A stretch of 8,930 nucleotides of DNA from the NCBI GenBank assembly GCA_005800865.1, contig SYEI01000347.1, forward strand, positions 1 through 8,930. Direction: 5' to 3'. Shown one piece after another: positions 7,223 through 8,930 of the stretch. The notes beneath the pieces are model-generated. The model worked only from the letters and a program-made list of their open reading frames with translations. It had not been told where the DNA came from and made no database searches. How positions within the stretch are numbered: the stretch's first letter is position 1; each line of letters starts with the position of its first letter. The stretch is from Bacteroidota bacterium. GTDB taxonomy: Bacteria; Bacteroidota; Bacteroidia; B-17B0; Aurantibacillaceae. A program made the position numbers and the translations under genes.

Positions 7223-8449
7223 ATGTCTAAATATATTTATAGTTTAATATTCATTTTAGCAGCGTCTTTTCTTTTTATAACATGTAAAAGTACCGAAAAA
7301 ACAGTGCTTAAGGAAGAGTCGCAAACAGTTGCTACAGAAGTGCCAAAAGAATTTGAAGCTCCAAAAACCATCACCTATTTGCCGCCGCCAGCCGATTCTA
7401 TTTCTGAAATATCCATTAATTTGGTGGGCGATTTAATGTGTCATTTGCCGCAAACTAACAACGCTAAATTAAGCGATGGTAATTATGATTTTAATCCAAG
7501 TTTCGAATACATTAAACCTTATTTACAAGACGCTGATTTAACCATTGGTAATTTAGAAACAACTTTTGCGGGAACTAGTCAGCCTTACGCTGGATACCCC
7601 GCTTTTAATAGCCCCGACGAGTATTGTACAGCTGTAAAAAACGCAGGTTTTGATTTTTTGGTAACTGCTAATAATCATAGTATGGATACAAGAGAAGCTG
7701 GTTTATTAAGAACGATTGAAGTCATCAAAAAACATAATTTAGGTTATGCTGGCACTTATTTAAATCAGCGCGATCACGACTCTATCCGCATCTTAACTAT
7801 CAAAGGAATCAAATTAGGGATTTTAAATTATACCTACGGTACTAATGGTTCTTACCCCATTTCAGATCACAAATACATGCTTAATGTAATTGATTCTGCA
7901 GGAATCGTAACTGCGGTTAAACAAGCTAAAACACTAGGCGCAGAGATAGTTTTAGTGTTTTATCACATGGGCTTAGAAAACATAACAGAACCTACTCAAG
8001 CCCAAAAAGATGCTGTTCGTTTTGCTCTAGAAGCAGGAGCTACATTGGTTATTGGAGCGCATCCACACGTTGTAGGACCAACAAAACAAATGTATTCAAA
8101 AGCCATAAATGATACCGCTTTTGTAGCTTATTCGTTGGGTAATTTTTTATCAAATCAGTACTGGAGGTATACCGATGCGGGCGTTATTTTAAAGATAGTG
8201 ATTCAGAAAAATTACACTAAAAAAAGAGTTTTTTTTAAGGAGGCAAGTTTCACTCCAACATGGGTGTATAGAGGCGATGGAACCAGAAAAATGCATGTTT
8301 TATTTCCTGCTCAATGGGGCTTAGATAGCACCAAATTGCCAGTTTTTATTAGTAAATCTCATCAACAAAAAATGAAAGAAGCCTTTGATGATACTAAGTC
8401 AATTATGACTAAAACAAATTCTGAATTAAAGTTGAATTTGTTAAAATAA
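7223..8449 (+). CDS. CapA family lipoprotein (PgsA/CapA-type metallophosphatase-like)
   Basis: A 408-residue protein if read from ATG 7223, which lies 4 nt after the SDR stop and gives a clean signal peptide. An in-frame ATG at 7202 overlaps the SDR gene by 17 nt and would add MTLKNKF; either is possible. Residues 4-20 are hydrophobic and end at FITC, so Cys21 is a probable lipidation site, though Thr at -1 is less usual. A flexible Pro/Glu-rich linker follows to about residue 60. The CapA domain then shows GDLMCH (69-74), GNLETTF (109-115), ANNHSMD (149-155), YHMGLE (247-252), GAHPHVVGP (278-286) and SLGNF (304-308); the His, Asp and Asn residues are those expected of a metal-dependent phosphoesterase fold. 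CapA/PgsA proteins take part in poly-gamma-glutamate capsule synthesis, but no capB or capC is present, so that role should not be assumed here. Probably the last gene of the PAP2-like/SDR/CapA unit. Confidence 0.9.
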   Translation: MSKYIYSLIFILAASFLFITCKSTEKTVLKEESQTVATEVPKEFEAPKTITYLPPPADSISEISINLVGDLMCHLPQTNNAKLSDGNYDFNPSFEYIKPYLQDADLTIGNLETTFAGTSQPYAGYPAFNSPDEYCTAVKNAGFDFLVTANNHSMDTREAGLLRTIEVIKKHNLGYAGTYLNQRDHDSIRILTIKGIKLGILNYTYGTNGSYPISDHKYMLNVIDSAGIVTAVKQAKTLGAEIVLVFYHMGLENITEPTQAQKDAVRFALEAGATLVIGAHPHVVGPTKQMYSKAINDTAFVAYSLGNFLSNQYWRYTDAGVILKIVIQKNYTKKRVFFKEASFTPTWVYRGDGTRKMHVLFPAQWGLDSTKLPVFISKSHQQKMKEAFDDTKSIMTKTNSELKLNLLK

Positions 8450-8469
8450 TTGGATTTTTATAGAAAATT

Positions 8470-8491
8470 AAAAAAAAAGCATTTTTTTTTT
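8470..8491. repeat. A9-GCA-T10 palindrome downstream of the CapA gene
   Basis: A run of nine A (8470-8478), the loop GCA, and a run of ten T (8482-8491) form a perfect A:T hairpin 20 nt after the stop codon. It lacks the G+C-rich stem of a normal intrinsic terminator, yet the U-run and position suggest it may end or weaken transcription of the CapA unit. It may also just be a low-complexity tract. Confidence 0.4.
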
Positions 8492-8519
8492 GGTTTAATA
8501 ATAGAAAACTGTACATTAG
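8489..8519 (+). promoter_or_regulatory. Candidate Bacteroidota promoter of the deoxynucleoside kinase gene
   Basis: TTTG at 8489-8492 and TACATTAG at 8512-8519 are separated by 19 nt, the expected Bacteroidota -33/-7 spacing; the -7 box differs from TAnnTTTG at one base. The start point would be near 8526, leaving about a 30-nt leader before ATG 8557. A second, weaker box, TATTTTTA at 8537-8544, lies closer to the gene. Confidence 0.4.
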
Positions 8520-8556
8520 TATATTATAAACCGAGATATTTTTAGAGAGATTTTTT

Positions 8557-8930
8557 ATGCATATAGCAATTGCCGGTAATATCGGTTCAGGAAAAACAAC
8601 ATTAACATCGTTACTAGCCAAGCACTATAAGTGGACTCCTCACTACGAGGATGCCGATGATAACCCTTATTTGAATGATTTTTACGATGATATGCAGCGT
8701 TGGTCGTTTAATTTACAGGTATATTTCTTAAATTCTCGTTTTGGTCAAGTTCAAGAAATTAGGCAAGGCAAACAAAAAGTTGTTCAGGATAGAACAATTT
8801 ATGAGGATGCGTACATTTTTGCACCAAATTTGCATGCAATGGGTTTAATGACAACCCGCGATTACGAAAACTATTTCAGTTTATTTAAATTAATGGATAG
8901 TTTAGTAAAAGCACCAGATTTAATTATTTA
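8557..8930 (+). CDS. Deoxynucleoside kinase (dNK family), 5' part; cut by the window edge
   Basis: The first 124 codons are visible; the full protein is normally about 200 residues. It should phosphorylate deoxynucleosides (deoxyadenosine/deoxyguanosine-type in many bacteria) to their monophosphates in nucleotide salvage, in the cytosol. The protein begins MHIAIAGNIGSGKTTLTSLL, with the P-loop GNIGSGKT at residues 7-14. ED at 31-32 followed by NPYLNDFYDDMQRWSFNLQVYF (36-57) matches the dNK substrate-pocket region, and QDRTIYEDAYIFAPNLH (77-93) contains the DR(T/S) catalytic/base-recognition segment and the conserved Glu. The fragment is highly typical of Bacteroidota enzymes. The start is the only ATG consistent with the P-loop lying at the N-terminus. 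It follows the CapA gene after 107 nt and probably has its own promoter. Exact base specificity cannot be read from the sequence. Confidence 0.92.
   Translation, partial: MHIAIAGNIGSGKTTLTSLLAKHYKWTPHYEDADDNPYLNDFYDDMQRWSFNLQVYFLNSRFGQVQEIRQGKQKVVQDRTIYEDAYIFAPNLHAMGLMTTRDYENYFSLFKLMDSLVKAPDLII

Noticed and set aside
7223..8449. Poly-gamma-glutamate capsule locus
   Set aside because: Only the CapA-like protein is present; no CapB ligase or CapC membrane protein lies in the window, so capsule synthesis is not supported.
8409..8621. Minus-strand open frame across the CapA end and kinase start
   Set aside because: It overlaps both real genes and is driven by the poly-A/T tract; the translation is a low-complexity hydrophobic sequence.

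Overview
The window reads as a chromosomal segment of a Bacteroidota (Bacteroidetes) bacterium. The evidence is AT-rich DNA, several promoter-like TAnnTTTG boxes of the Bacteroidota type, starts without clear Shine-Dalgarno sequences, and a gene set typical of the phylum: GldF and GldG, a DUF4340 protein, a SPOR-like C-terminus, and a Bacteroidota-type deoxynucleoside kinase. I cannot assign genus or family. No rRNA, tRNA, CRISPR, insertion sequence or phage gene is visible.

Left part (1-760, plus strand): the C-terminus of a protein with a SPOR-like domain, cut by the window edge, ends at a strong 13-bp hairpin terminator. A 64-residue acidic orphan protein follows, behind a good TAnnTTTG promoter. 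A hairpin at 727-760 lies between it and convergent dnaN and probably serves both.

Middle (779-5471, minus strand): in transcription order gldF, gldG, a DUF4340 gene, then dnaN. The first three are tightly packed (1 nt and 16 nt gaps) and look like one unit encoding an ABC-2 type permease and two membrane-anchored accessory proteins. The ATPase partner (GldA type) is not here. dnaN, the DNA polymerase sliding clamp, follows after 89 nt and has a candidate promoter of its own, so it may be transcribed both independently and by read-through.

Right part (5563-8930, plus strand), divergent from gldF: a PAP2-like polytopic membrane protein, an extended-SDR NAD-dependent epimerase-like protein, and a CapA-type lipoprotein form a compact run (10 nt and 4 nt gaps). 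An A9-GCA-T10 palindrome and a promoter-like region follow, then the first 124 codons of a deoxynucleoside kinase, cut by the right edge.

The most notable feature is the PAP2-like gene. Its reading frame is broken after 28 codons at a T7 run (5636-5642). The conserved N-terminus lies in one frame and the remaining membrane segments in another, one base out of phase. The break coincides exactly with a T TTT TTG heptamer in the zero frame and a stop two codons later. This is either a one-base deletion (real or a sequencing error) or a site of slippage or frameshifting. I found no convincing new multi-gene system here; most of the rest is ordinary for the phylum.
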